Shown in pieces: positions 1-5,790 of a stretch of 20,376 nt of DNA. A program made the translations under genes and the position numbers. Below the pieces are notes generated by a model. That model was not told the DNA's origin. It saw only the letters and a list, made by a program, of their open reading frames with translations, and did no database searches. Origin of the DNA: a virus; IMG/VR virus record IMGVR_UViG_3300025087_000338, positions 1 to 20,376 of that record, one strand, 5' to 3'. Positions within the stretch are counted from its first letter, which is position 1; each line of letters opens with the position of its first letter.

Positions 1-53
1 CTAGATAGTATTGTATGCTCGAATGATTTGGCGTGCCATATTATCTTCTTCAT
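1..53 (-). CDS. partial hypothetical protein, N-terminus only
   Basis: An ATG at 53-51 opens a frame that reads off the left edge after 17 codons (begins MKKIIWHAKSF). It starts two bases after the stop of the upstream gene and follows an AAGGAG-type SD inside that gene's last codons, so it is probably translated as part of the same leftward operon. Nothing can be said about function. Confidence 0.6.
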   Translation of the reverse strand, partial: MKKIIWHAKSFEHTILS

Positions 54-55
54 AT

Positions 56-256
56 TTACTCTCCTTTCTCTTTAAGGTTAGATAAGAATTTCTTATTATC
101 ATCTTCAAGATTAGATACCAACATTAAAAGCATATTTGCAAGATTCTCACCGTTCTTTGCTAGTTGAGGAGGATATGCAATTATTGCCATCTTAATTCCT
201 CGGAGTATTTCTTCTCTCCCCTTTATCCTAGACTCTTCTATTTCTTTCTGGTTCAT
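56..256 (-). CDS. small hypothetical phage protein (66 aa)
   Basis: This is a 66-residue mostly helical, charged protein, beginning MNQKEIEESRIKGREEILRG and ending in a lysine/glutamate-rich segment (NLKEKGE). A hydrophobic stretch around residues 23-31 (MAIIAYPPQ) is too short for a membrane helix. No family is recognised. It is the second-last gene of the leftward operon within the window, 27 bases after the zinc-binding protein gene, and it almost abuts the next gene. The start is supported by a purine-rich stretch (AAGGTTAGAG) just upstream. Confidence 0.65.
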   Translation of the reverse strand: MNQKEIEESRIKGREEILRGIKMAIIAYPPQLAKNGENLANMLLMLVSNLEDDNKKFLSNLKEKGE

Positions 257-283
257 TACTCTAACCTTTAATAATTTAACTAA

Positions 284-496
284 CTATTCCATCCACCCTA
301 CACACTCATTTTCGCAAAAGGCGTGGATATGTCCATTAACACTATTTGCCATTCCATAACGAATCTTTCCTCCACAATAAGGACACTCTAATTCTCCAGA
401 TACATCTTTACCCTTCTTAATCTCTTCTCTATGTTTATCTAAAATCATTTTACGAACCACCCCTATCTTTTCTATTGTTTTATCTATTTCTTTCAT
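284..496 (-). CDS. small putative zinc-binding protein (70 aa)
   Basis: The N-terminal half is helical and basic (residues 1-32). The C-terminal half carries C38-P-Y-C41-G-G, a histidine at 58 and C61-E-N-E-C65, which together look like a single zinc-ribbon or knuckle. The start is well supported: AAGGAGG lies about 6 bases before the ATG, one of the clearest SD sites in the leftward genes. Its role is unknown; small zinc ribbons like this in phage early regions are often DNA- or host-protein-binding accessory factors, but that is inference from the family type only. Confidence 0.7.
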   Translation of the reverse strand: MKEIDKTIEKIGVVRKMILDKHREEIKKGKDVSGELECPYCGGKIRYGMANSVNGHIHAFCENECVGWME

Positions 497-518
497 CTCT
501 ATTCCTCCTTAAATTAAA

Positions 519-1235
519 TTAAACCTTTCTAATCTTTAATTTTTTAACATCTACTCCTAACGCTTTCGCAACCTCGTCCATAGAGTATTCATTACTCTTA
601 ATGCTCAATTCCTTCTCAACGTCTATTCCACTTATCTCCAGGAATAGTTCATTGTTCCAATTAGGCAATGTTAATGTCTTTCTTCTATCCTCATCACTCG
701 CATTTTTCCAACTCTTCCTGAATGCCTCTTGGTATTCATAGCTTCTTAAATAACCACCAGTTGTCTTGTATGTATCGTGTGCTACTTTCTCTTCATCTGT
801 CATAGCCTCTTCTGGTATCCATTCTGTAATATCAAAGTAGAAATAATTAGGGAACTCTAAATCATCTCGTGCAATATCACAATCCATATTAAATATTCTT
901 ACTTTTGGTCTTACAGTGTTTAAGAATCCAGTATTCCCATCCCCAGTATTCCAATCCCCAGTATTCCCATACCCAGTATTCCCATTCCCAGTATTCCCAT
1001 CCCCAGTATTCCCATTCCCAGTATTCCTATCCCCAGTATTCCCATACCCAGTATTCCAATCCCCAGTATTCCCATCCCCAGTATTCCAATACCCAGTATT
1101 CCTATCCCCAGTATTCCCATCCCCAGTATTCCTATTCCCAGTATTCCCATTCCCAGTATTCCCATCTTCTGATACTGTTTTGATAGTGTCTTTCTTTACA
1201 TACTCAACGCCATCTATCACTATTTCGTTCTTCAT
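519..1235 (-). CDS. NTG-pentapeptide-repeat protein with conserved C-terminal domain
   Basis: This is a 238-residue protein in three parts. Residues 1-23 form a short beta-like N-terminus. Residues 24 to about 105 are about 16 tandem pentapeptides of the form N-T-G-(D/N/Y)-(G/W/R), matching the asparagine/glycine-rich class of pentapeptide repeats (the kind also seen in mycobacterial PPE-MPTR proteins), which are expected to form a right-handed beta-helix. Residues 106-238 are a non-repeat domain rich in aromatics (FPNYFYFDITEW) with a TYKTTGGYL segment and a final helix. From memory, similar repeat-plus-tail proteins occur in phages and prophages, but their function is not established. The gene follows structured leader element A with an AT-rich, SD-less start. 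The repeat is unusually uniform at the DNA level (see the repeat entry). Some pentapeptide-repeat proteins mimic DNA; whether this one does is unknown. Confidence 0.85.
   Translation of the reverse strand: MKNEIVIDGVEYVKKDTIKTVSEDGNTGNGNTGNRNTGDGNTGDRNTGYWNTGDGNTGDWNTGYGNTGDRNTGNGNTGDGNTGNGNTGYGNTGDWNTGDGNTGFLNTVRPKVRIFNMDCDIARDDLEFPNYFYFDITEWIPEEAMTDEEKVAHDTYKTTGGYLRSYEYQEAFRKSWKNASDEDRRKTLTLPNWNNELFLEISGIDVEKELSIKSNEYSMDEVAKALGVDVKKLKIRKV
928..1167. repeat. 16 x 15-bp tandem repeat, no indels
   Basis: Sixteen consecutive units of the plus-strand form CCAGTATTCCNATNC keep perfect 15-bp spacing. Thirteen of the fifteen positions are constant in the first fifteen units. Only the two N positions change, to A, C or T and never G. 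In the gene (minus strand) these are the first bases of two adjacent codons, giving GAT/AAT/TAT (D/N/Y) and GGG/AGG/TGG (G/R/W). The last unit runs into unique sequence. All reading frames through the repeat are open, so ORFs in the other frames here are side effects. Confidence 0.95.
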
Positions 1236-1249
1236 ATTAAATAAAATTA

Positions 1250-1362
1250 TAAATTAAATAGCTAATCCTTAATAACTAACGGTGGAGTGCCCCGACATCA
1301 TGAATGTCTACCGCTTACGGTGTGCACCCGCCTTCACTCCCCCGATAATCATTAAAAGAACT
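1250..1362 (-). ncRNA. structured leader element A (upstream of the NTG-repeat gene)
   Basis: On the minus strand this element has a fixed outer frame and a 66-nt core (1281-1346). The frame is a 31-bp block (1250-1280) and a 16-bp block (1347-1362), both repeated exactly at element B. The two blocks can pair through UUUUAAU with AUUAAGG (two G-U pairs). The core closes with GGAGTG (1284-1289) against CACTCC (1335-1340) and contains the hairpins GACAT/ATGTC (1294-1298 with 1304-1308) and ACCG/CGGT (1310-1313 with 1318-1321), so it looks like a three-way junction. It ends about 15 bases before the ATG of the repeat-protein gene. I cannot assign it to a known RNA class. Confidence 0.6.
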
Positions 1363-1652
1363 TTTAGTACACTATATGAGATACTCTGGGTAGGACTCCA
1401 TCATAGTCAACGTACGATTGCGAATCTTCTTGTTGCTACAAATGTAATTTTCATCTACCTACTTGCTCGGTGTTAGGCGAATATTACAATACGCTTTTTC
1501 CTCCTTCTACAACCTGCCCGTGTAAATACAGTGCATTAAATCTGCCACCAAAGTACCTCATAAAATGTACTATTTAACTTTTTAAGAGCAACTAAAAGAC
1601 TATTCCTTGTTCGCAGGTGGCTCGTGACCATCAACAAACAGGGGGCAGGCTT
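1363..1652. other. intergenic stretch without a convincing gene
   Basis: These 290 bases lie between the gene ending at 1653 and element A. The minus strand holds only very short frames, including a 25-codon frame (MRYFGGRFNALYLHGQVVEG...) and a 15-codon frame (MKITFVATRRFAIVR). Neither has a good SD at its own start, although an AAGGAGGA sits near 1500. No strong hairpin or tRNA is visible. It is probably the transcribed 5' region of element A. Confidence 0.5.
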
Positions 1653-2132
1653 CTATGTACCACTCATATTTGACCTTACTCTACTATCAATCAAGGTCTT
1701 AATCTTGCTCTGAGAGTAATTAATTGTTCTATCCGCGTTCTCATATAAACCTCTTAATTTTCTTGCTTGATAATTAGCCTTAATCTCCATTTGTTTAATC
1801 TCATCACACTCTTTCTCTGCCATAGCCTTCGCCATTCCATCAGTAATCTTGTCTCCATTCTTTAACTCTATATACTTATCTCTAACGCTCGATTTATATT
1901 CTTCGCTTAATGCCTCTGCTTTAGTATAAGCATAGTCTTTTAAGTCCCCTAGATTAAACAAGAGGCTTGAGAGTATCATCATAGAATCTGTTACCTTATC
2001 CATCTGCCAACTCTCCACAGGAGTATCTTCAAAGTATTTTTTAATGTGCAAAATCTTCTCTACAATAGGCATTCCCTCAATACCTTTTTGTATATTATCT
2101 ATATCACTCATAATTTCCATACTGTTTATCAT
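1653..2132 (-). CDS. hypothetical helical protein in the recombination block (159 aa)
   Basis: The product is acidic and almost wholly helical, with heptad-like stretches (for example KAMAEKECDEIKQMEIKANY, residues 103-122) and no cysteine motif or membrane segment. No family is recognised. It sits directly downstream of the NinG-like gene and has its own promoter (2140-2168), whose predicted start is at about 2133, so an mRNA from it would be leaderless at the ATG at 2132. Initiation at in-frame ATGs at codon 5 or 8 (2120 or 2111) is also possible. Position suggests a recombination or replication accessory role; this is inference only. Confidence 0.7.
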   Translation of the reverse strand: MINSMEIMSDIDNIQKGIEGMPIVEKILHIKKYFEDTPVESWQMDKVTDSMMILSSLLFNLGDLKDYAYTKAEALSEEYKSSVRDKYIELKNGDKITDGMAKAMAEKECDEIKQMEIKANYQARKLRGLYENADRTINYSQSKIKTLIDSRVRSNMSGT

Positions 2133-2139
2133 ACTTAGT

Positions 2140-2168
2140 ATATTATCAGTTTATATTCTTTTTGTCAA
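2140..2168 (-). promoter_or_regulatory. sigma70-type promoter, leftward
   Basis: On the minus strand a perfect TTGACA (2163-2168) is followed by a 17-base spacer and TAATAT (2140-2145), preceded by TG one base away (extended -10). The -35 overlaps the 3' end of the NinG-like gene. The predicted transcription start coincides with the ATG of the next gene. Confidence 0.6.
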
Positions 2169-2634
2169 TATCCAAATAGACTTGTAGTAATGAATTGTCC
2201 TTCTTGAGTGCATTAAATCTTGTTCTGAATTCGTCTGACAGTTCCTCTAGTTCTGGCACGGAGAGCTTATCAAGCAGATTAGAAATCTTCTCTTTTTCTT
2301 CAAAGTCTTCCAGGCCATATCTCTTTATATACCAGATATGGTATGCGGGGTAATTTCCATCTCTTCCCCCATATATAGAGCTTTTGTTGCAGTCTTCACA
2401 TTGTCCATTTACCAGGCGAGTGTCAAAGAGTATTGATTCGTTTCTTCCGCCAATGCAATGTCCTGCTTGGGTATGTTTGAACTCATACCTCACACCACAG
2501 CTAACACAATAACACTGGTCTGGTTCTCCTGTCGTGAATAGACAATCTCTCAAACGAATATATTTGCTAAACCAGTCCCAAGTTCTTTTCTTAACTGTAG
2601 TCTTCTTTGGGGCTTTGATTTTTGGTATTTTCAT
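2146..2634 (-). CDS. ninG: NinG/Rap-like recombination endonuclease
   Basis: This 162-residue protein has the layout of lambda NinG (Rap), a structure-specific endonuclease that cuts recombination intermediates. It has a basic N-terminus (residues 1-20), a C43-V-S-C46 pair, a QAGHCIGGRN segment (57-65) containing the conserved histidine, then C79-E-D-C82-N, and a YPAYHIWYIKRYG helix region near 95-107. The C-terminal third is helical. It overlaps the 3' end of the exonuclease gene by 44 bases, an unusually long overlap, so translation is probably coupled; no good later start is present before the basic segment. The neighbours (exonuclease, SSB-like) support a role in phage recombination. The family call is from recognisable motifs and the exact activity is inferred. 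Confidence 0.8.
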   Translation of the reverse strand: MKIPKIKAPKKTTVKKRTWDWFSKYIRLRDCLFTTGEPDQCYCVSCGVRYEFKHTQAGHCIGGRNESILFDTRLVNGQCEDCNKSSIYGGRDGNYPAYHIWYIKRYGLEDFEEKEKISNLLDKLSVPELEELSDEFRTRFNALKKDNSLLQVYLDIDKKNIN

Positions 2635-3238
2635 TGCTGATAGTTCGTAATATTAAATCCTGATTTTCTTTAACCCAATCCATTATCTTCTTATCAAACT
2701 CGACTTCTTCTATTACATAGTCGCCATCGTTCTTAAAAATAATAACGGCGAGTTTCCCTTTCCAATCTGTTGCATTTGCATATAGAGTTAGTTGCCACTT
2801 CGTATGCTTAATCTTTTGGTTGTTTCTTTTGTAGGGCTTTTCGTCGTAAGCACCAAAAGTCTTCCAATCTGCCAACATCTCCTCGCCAGTTGCCTTATTT
2901 CTAACTAATCCATCATATCTACCTGCATAATTCAATTCTTCGCAGATTACTTCTTGTTCCGTGTTTACTAATTCCCAATCTTCTAAAAACTTATTCATTC
3001 CCATGGAGAGGTTGTCCTCTAACTTGTCCATCTGCGGGGCTGATAGCCACTCCAATCTGCGATATACGTTGTCGAGGTACTCTGACACCTTGCTACCTAA
3101 AATACGGCTTGTATTGGTTATGACTTGCGGGTCTTTGCCTACTCTTTGACACCAATTCTCAAAAGCCACCCTGTTGAATGGGTCTTTAAGTTCAATGAGA
3201 GAAGTAACTGATAGATATTTGTCGTAATATATCCTCAT
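2591..3238 (-). CDS. RecB/Cas4-type PD-(D/E)XK exonuclease
   Basis: The 215-residue protein carries the nuclease core in order: E100-E101 before the core strand, G106-R-Y-D109-G, then A123-D124-W-K126-T (the D-X-K catalytic pair) and Q149-L-T-L-Y153, the QxxxY motif typical of the RecB nuclease family. Such phage enzymes resect double-stranded ends to give single strands for annealing recombination. It lies between the SSB-like gene and the NinG-like gene. Its ATG overlaps the TGA of a 17-codon frame as ATGA. No SD is visible, so coupling to that short frame may matter for translation. Confidence 0.85.
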   Translation of the reverse strand: MRIYYDKYLSVTSLIELKDPFNRVAFENWCQRVGKDPQVITNTSRILGSKVSEYLDNVYRRLEWLSAPQMDKLEDNLSMGMNKFLEDWELVNTEQEVICEELNYAGRYDGLVRNKATGEEMLADWKTFGAYDEKPYKRNNQKIKHTKWQLTLYANATDWKGKLAVIIFKNDGDYVIEEVEFDKKIMDWVKENQDLILRTISNENTKNQSPKEDYS

Positions 3239-3288
3239 TCTAAAGGAATTAGAACTAAAATTATTACTATTGCTATTAATGTTCCCAT
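3235..3288 (-). CDS. 17-aa hydrophobic micro-protein candidate
   Basis: An 18-codon frame (MGTLIAIVIILVLIPLE, stop TGA) starts one base after the stop of the SSB-like gene and ends in an ATGA overlap with the exonuclease start. Residues 3-15 are entirely hydrophobic and could span or dip into the membrane. The exact fit between both neighbours is the main evidence; the alternative is that it only serves to carry ribosomes to the exonuclease ATG. It is the only visible gene outside the 7907-9617 block ending in TGA. Confidence 0.45.
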   Translation of the reverse strand: MGTLIAIVIILVLIPLE

Positions 3289-3289
3289 G

Positions 3290-3802
3290 TTAAAATGGGA
3301 GTTCGTCTTCTAGTTCTTCCTCTTGTGTCAAAGTCTTAGCTGGTTCTAATGCCTTTTTACTAAAATCTAGGGCGTCCTTGACCTCTACGGTCTTCGCAAC
3401 GCCATTCCATAGTTCCTTTCGTGGTGTAACTATTCCAAGCTTTTCTTCCACGACCTTTAACCTGTTGTCAAACTCCTTAAAGTCTAGTTCTAACGCTTTT
3501 CTGCCACCCTCTTTAGGGGGAAGTTCAAGGTTAAAGTATTTCCTTCCATTGCTTTCTTTCACAACAATTTTTCCCGTCATAGACATACCGTCAACCCAGC
3601 CATTTGTATTGTCAAAATAATCAAAGTAGGTTACTCTGCCCCGAAAATCTGGGTCATTAATAGTTCGTGGGTTAAAATCTAAATTTACTTTCACATAAGG
3701 AAGTTTCTTTTCTTTCGATAATAACGGGTTACCATTAATATCTTTATAATCCTTATATATTTTGTCTATCGTAACATTGTTTAACTCGTATTCTGTATTC
3801 AT
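3290..3802 (-). CDS. ssb: single-stranded DNA-binding protein-like
   Basis: The 170-residue protein has a beta-rich N-terminal two thirds (residues 1 to about 115: alternating strands such as YVKVNLDF, GRVTYFDYF and KYFNLELP, consistent with an OB fold) and a linker ending in an acidic tip, EEELEDELPF. The DELPF end resembles the DDDIPF tip by which bacterial and phage SSBs recruit partners. It probably coats single-stranded DNA made by the neighbouring exonuclease. The OB-fold assignment rests on strand pattern, tail and context, not on a full family signature; a recombination mediator with an SSB-like tail is the main alternative. Confidence 0.65.
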   Translation of the reverse strand: MNTEYELNNVTIDKIYKDYKDINGNPLLSKEKKLPYVKVNLDFNPRTINDPDFRGRVTYFDYFDNTNGWVDGMSMTGKIVVKESNGRKYFNLELPPKEGGRKALELDFKEFDNRLKVVEEKLGIVTPRKELWNGVAKTVEVKDALDFSKKALEPAKTLTQEEELEDELPF

Positions 3803-3803
3803 A

Positions 3804-4070
3804 CTATTTATTGTTTAACTTAGTTAACTCATCATACTCCTTCTCGAGCGTTCCTATTCTTTTATTGTCCCTCTCTATATCCTCGTCTCTCCAGTCTGTC
3901 TCTTTAACGGCCCACTTGGCATATACGAGTTTTTCTCCTTTATTCCACCCTCGTAATTTTGATTTAAGCTTCTCAGACAAAATGAAATTGGTTGTGTCAT
4001 CTATAGACGGTCGCCCTAAATGTTTCACCACAAAACCTTGATACCTTTCTAAAAGGTCTTCCTTACTCAT
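3804..4070 (-). CDS. hypothetical protein (88 aa)
   Basis: This is a basic, helical small protein with a predicted coiled-coil C-terminus (residues 60-88, EDIERDNKRIGTLEKEYDEL). It contains a GWNKGEKLVYAKWAVKETDW segment that may be the folded core. Its ATG overlaps the end of the 55-aa gene upstream, and its stop lies one base before the SSB-like start, so it belongs to the recombination operon. No family is recognised. Confidence 0.65.
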   Translation of the reverse strand: MSKEDLLERYQGFVVKHLGRPSIDDTTNFILSEKLKSKLRGWNKGEKLVYAKWAVKETDWRDEDIERDNKRIGTLEKEYDELTKLNNK

Positions 4071-4230
4071 TCAATTTTTCTTTTAATAATTTAATGTCTA
4101 TCTTTTCTAATATTTCTTTTGATTCGCTCTCTTTACATGGAATGAAATTGGTTCCTATGCTACAACTGTTACCGAGAGAAGGGTAAATAATTAATCCATT
4201 ATCTGTTTTTATAGATATTATTTTTCTCAT
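4063..4230 (-). CDS. 55-aa hypothetical protein
   Basis: The reading frame starts MRKIISIKTDNGLIIYPSLG and ends in a lysine-rich helix (LLKEKLNE). AAAGGAAA lies upstream at a workable distance. The start is one base from the stop of the preceding gene (4232) and its stop overlaps the next start by 8 bases (AATGAGTAAGG), an arrangement typical of real phage genes. The N-terminal half looks beta-rich. Function unknown. Confidence 0.6.
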   Translation of the reverse strand: MRKIISIKTDNGLIIYPSLGNSCSIGTNFIPCKESESKEILEKIDIKLLKEKLNE

Positions 4231-4231
4231 A

Positions 4232-4609
4232 TTATTTACTTTCCTTTAATAACTTATTTTCTTTTCTTAAATCAATAATCATTTCCTTGGCCTTTGCCAT
4301 TTTTGAGGCGTATTCTGCCTCAATTTCAATTCTTAACTTATCAATATCAGGGTTTCTAGTGTTCTTTAACGCCTCAATCCCCAATTTTATTTCTTCCCCT
4401 CCCTCCATTAACATCTCCTTTATATCGGCCACGAGTTCTTTGATTACCTTTCGTGTCTCTAACCTTACTTCGTCCTTGTCAAGACTATCTCCCCCTATTG
4501 TATAGCTTAGGAATTCTGAAGCCTTCTCCTTTGAGAAAGTATCTTTTGAAAGGGGAATATCATACCCCAATGTGACCTTTATCTCCTCATATCTATTTTG
4601 TATTTCCAT
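4232..4609 (-). CDS. hypothetical coiled-coil protein (125 aa)
   Basis: The first 45 residues (GYDIPLSKDTFSKEKASEFL) look globular. The rest is a long charged helix, with heptads clearest from residue 90 on (KLRIEIEAEYASKMAKAKEM). It is probably an oligomer. A GGAGGA SD lies 6 bases before the ATG. The gene is first in the tight run 4609-2146 leading through the SSB-like, exonuclease and NinG-like genes. It could be a recombination or annealing partner, but no annealase motif is seen. Confidence 0.65.
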   Translation of the reverse strand: MEIQNRYEEIKVTLGYDIPLSKDTFSKEKASEFLSYTIGGDSLDKDEVRLETRKVIKELVADIKEMLMEGGEEIKLGIEALKNTRNPDIDKLRIEIEAEYASKMAKAKEMIIDLRKENKLLKESK

Positions 4610-4629
4610 TTTGTCCTCCGTGTCAAATA

Positions 4630-4890
4630 TTAATATATATCCATTTCATCAGCACATCTATTGCAGATATGCCCTGTTCCATAATCAATGGAAACAGCAT
4701 CATTCTCATCGACTATGATTCCACATCTATAACATTGCACGGTTTTGATATCGTCCTCATCATCAAAAAGGATAGGTGGCGTGTCTATGTCCTCACACTC
4801 TATGTCCGACCATATACCGTCCTCCCACTTTCCGACGCCACTTCTAACTCCATTTTCATCAAATCCCTCTGGAATATTGTTGTTGTTCAT
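4630..4890 (-). CDS. acidic zinc-ribbon protein (86 aa)
   Basis: Residues 1-50 are very acidic (DIECEDIDTPPILFDDEDD). Residues 53-79 hold two CxxC pairs, C53-Y-R-C56-G and C76-N-R-C79, spaced like a classical zinc ribbon. A highly acidic N-terminal tail joined to a small zinc ribbon suits a protein-binding adaptor more than a DNA-binder; this is inference. It lies directly behind structured leader element B, which shares its frame with the element before the NTG-repeat gene. There is no SD; the leader is AT-rich. Confidence 0.7.
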   Translation of the reverse strand: MNNNNIPEGFDENGVRSGVGKWEDGIWSDIECEDIDTPPILFDDEDDIKTVQCYRCGIIVDENDAVSIDYGTGHICNRCADEMDIY

Positions 4891-4905
4891 TTGCAGTTTT
4901 TATAT

Positions 4906-5112
4906 TAAATTAAATAGCTAATCCTTAATAACTAACACCAACCTAGCACAATACTGTTCCTGTATTATGCCAAGTGAACTAGGTAATTACTCCTAGTTGA
5001 GAAGTTGGGCACCGCCTGTATCTCCGCTTCGGTCTTCTCATGGACTCTCAATTCCACATTGCTCGTAAGCTAACGAGGTGCGTACAGATTGGTGTCAATC
5101 ATTAAAAGAACT
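4906..5112 (-). ncRNA. structured leader element B (upstream of the zinc-ribbon gene)
   Basis: This element has the same outer frame as element A: identical 31-bp (4906-4936) and 16-bp (5097-5112) blocks that can pair with each other (4923-4929 with 5101-5107). The 160-nt core is unrelated in sequence to core A. It is closed by a 10-bp helix (4934-4943 with 5087-5096, two G-U pairs) and holds four further helices: CTCGT/ACGAG (5062-5066, 5073-5077), a 7-bp perfect stem (4998-5004, 5034-5040), a 7-bp perfect stem (4977-4983, 4992-4998; it shares base 4998 with the previous one), and a 9-bp stem with one G-U (4946-4954, 4962-4970). The result is a compact multi-helix junction ending 16 bases before an ATG. 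It matches no RNA class I can name. Confidence 0.65.
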
Positions 5113-5114
5113 CC

Positions 5115-5264
5115 CTACTCCACAAAATTGGTTTCATAACCAGTTTCAGTCATAAATCTATCACACTCCATCTTAGCCATATATTTGACGATAGAGTTTA
5201 CACCTAAAATTATAATTGCAATGGAGGCACATACAGCAACAATAAAATTCCAAAAATCGTTCAT
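5115..5264 (-). CDS. 49-aa single-span membrane protein
   Basis: The frame begins MNDFWNFIVAVCASIAIIIL; residues 4-26 form a clear transmembrane helix, followed by a charged, probably cytoplasmic tail (KYMAKMECDRFMTETGYETN). It ends three bases before element B. The leader carries an 18-base sequence (5269-5286) identical to the one before the zinc-finger gene at 11762, which supports the start. Tiny membrane proteins of this type are common in phage early regions, but the role is unknown. Confidence 0.65.
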   Translation of the reverse strand: MNDFWNFIVAVCASIAIIILGVNSIVKYMAKMECDRFMTETGYETNFVE

Positions 5265-5737
5265 TCTTCTACTTAATAAAATTATTTACAGTTGCTACTG
5301 CTCCAATGGAATTATGATTCTCACTAGCAGTACGGCATTGCATAACTCAAGCCCACAACCTGTCCTCAACCGTGGGCAAACATATTTCATAGTGGTACGG
5401 GCTAGAATCCGTCTTGGTTTACCATAGCCACTACACAAGCGTGTAATGGGTACTCTATCCTGTTTTCTACTCTAAACTAACCACTACTAATCAAATACAT
5501 TGGTCGGGGTGCTACCCTATATAGTCAGTATAGTTTAACTTTTAGTGCGTATTACAGATGGTGTTGACCAGTATCTCCCATATCAGCAACAAACACTTTC
5601 ACCCCAGTCAATATATTTGATTTTATTGTGTGAACAGGGCTTCTATACGGCATAACTGACGAGCAGTATCGTTTTTCCGATATTTCTACCCTGTTCATTT
5701 CCTAAGTTAAAGAGCTACATTACCTTCCCTATCTTAC
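5265..5737 (-). ncRNA. candidate long structured RNA or leader transcript
   Basis: About 470 bases downstream of a consensus leftward promoter lack a convincing gene but are rich in stems on the minus strand. There is a perfect 9-bp stem (5631-5639 with 5689-5697) enclosing a 5-bp hairpin (5667-5671, 5678-5682). There is also a 9-bp stem with tetraloop and one G-U (5428-5436, 5441-5449), a 6-bp GCCCAC/GTGGGC stem (5351-5356, 5372-5377), and a perfect 7-bp stem (5296-5302, 5326-5332) around a 4-bp hairpin. No tRNA is seen. Competing explanation: two short frames exist here, 49 codons from the ATG inside the 9-bp stem and 31 codons ending near 5299. It may be a stand-alone RNA or the leader of the downstream genes. 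Confidence 0.5.
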
Positions 5738-5743
5738 AATTGC

Positions 5744-5772
5744 ATTATAGCATTTCATTGACATTGTTACAA
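5744..5772 (-). promoter_or_regulatory. sigma70-type promoter with extended -10, leftward
   Basis: On the minus strand TTGTAA (5767-5772), a 17-base spacer and a perfect TATAAT (5744-5749) preceded by TGC. The expected start is near 5737, which leads into non-coding structured sequence rather than directly into a gene. Confidence 0.7.
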
Positions 5773-5790
5773 TAAAGCAATAATAAATTA

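Noticed and set aside
928-1167. Diversity-generating retroelement variable region
   Set aside because: Variation is not adenine-specific: other adenines in each unit stay constant, and no reverse transcriptase or template repeat is visible.
905-1257. Long plus-strand and other-frame ORFs across the NTG repeat
   Set aside because: The 15-bp repeat keeps all frames open; only the minus-strand frame ends in non-repeat coding sequence with a sensible protein.
1600-1690. Alternative frame overlapping the end of the 1653-2132 gene (ends PPANKE)
   Set aside because: It looks protein-like but has no start codon and no slippery sequence joining it to the gene's frame.
4621-4626. TTGACA (minus) before the 4609 start as a promoter
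   Set aside because: The would-be spacer contains the SD and ATG, and no -10 follows.
5185-5427. Plus-strand 80-aa ORF
   Set aside because: It overlaps the minus-strand membrane gene and structured RNA, has a TTG start and no SD, and its product resembles no protein.
5265-5737. tRNA genes in the non-coding stretches
   Set aside because: No acceptor stem with T-loop GGTTCRANYCC pattern was found in these or the other intergenic regions.
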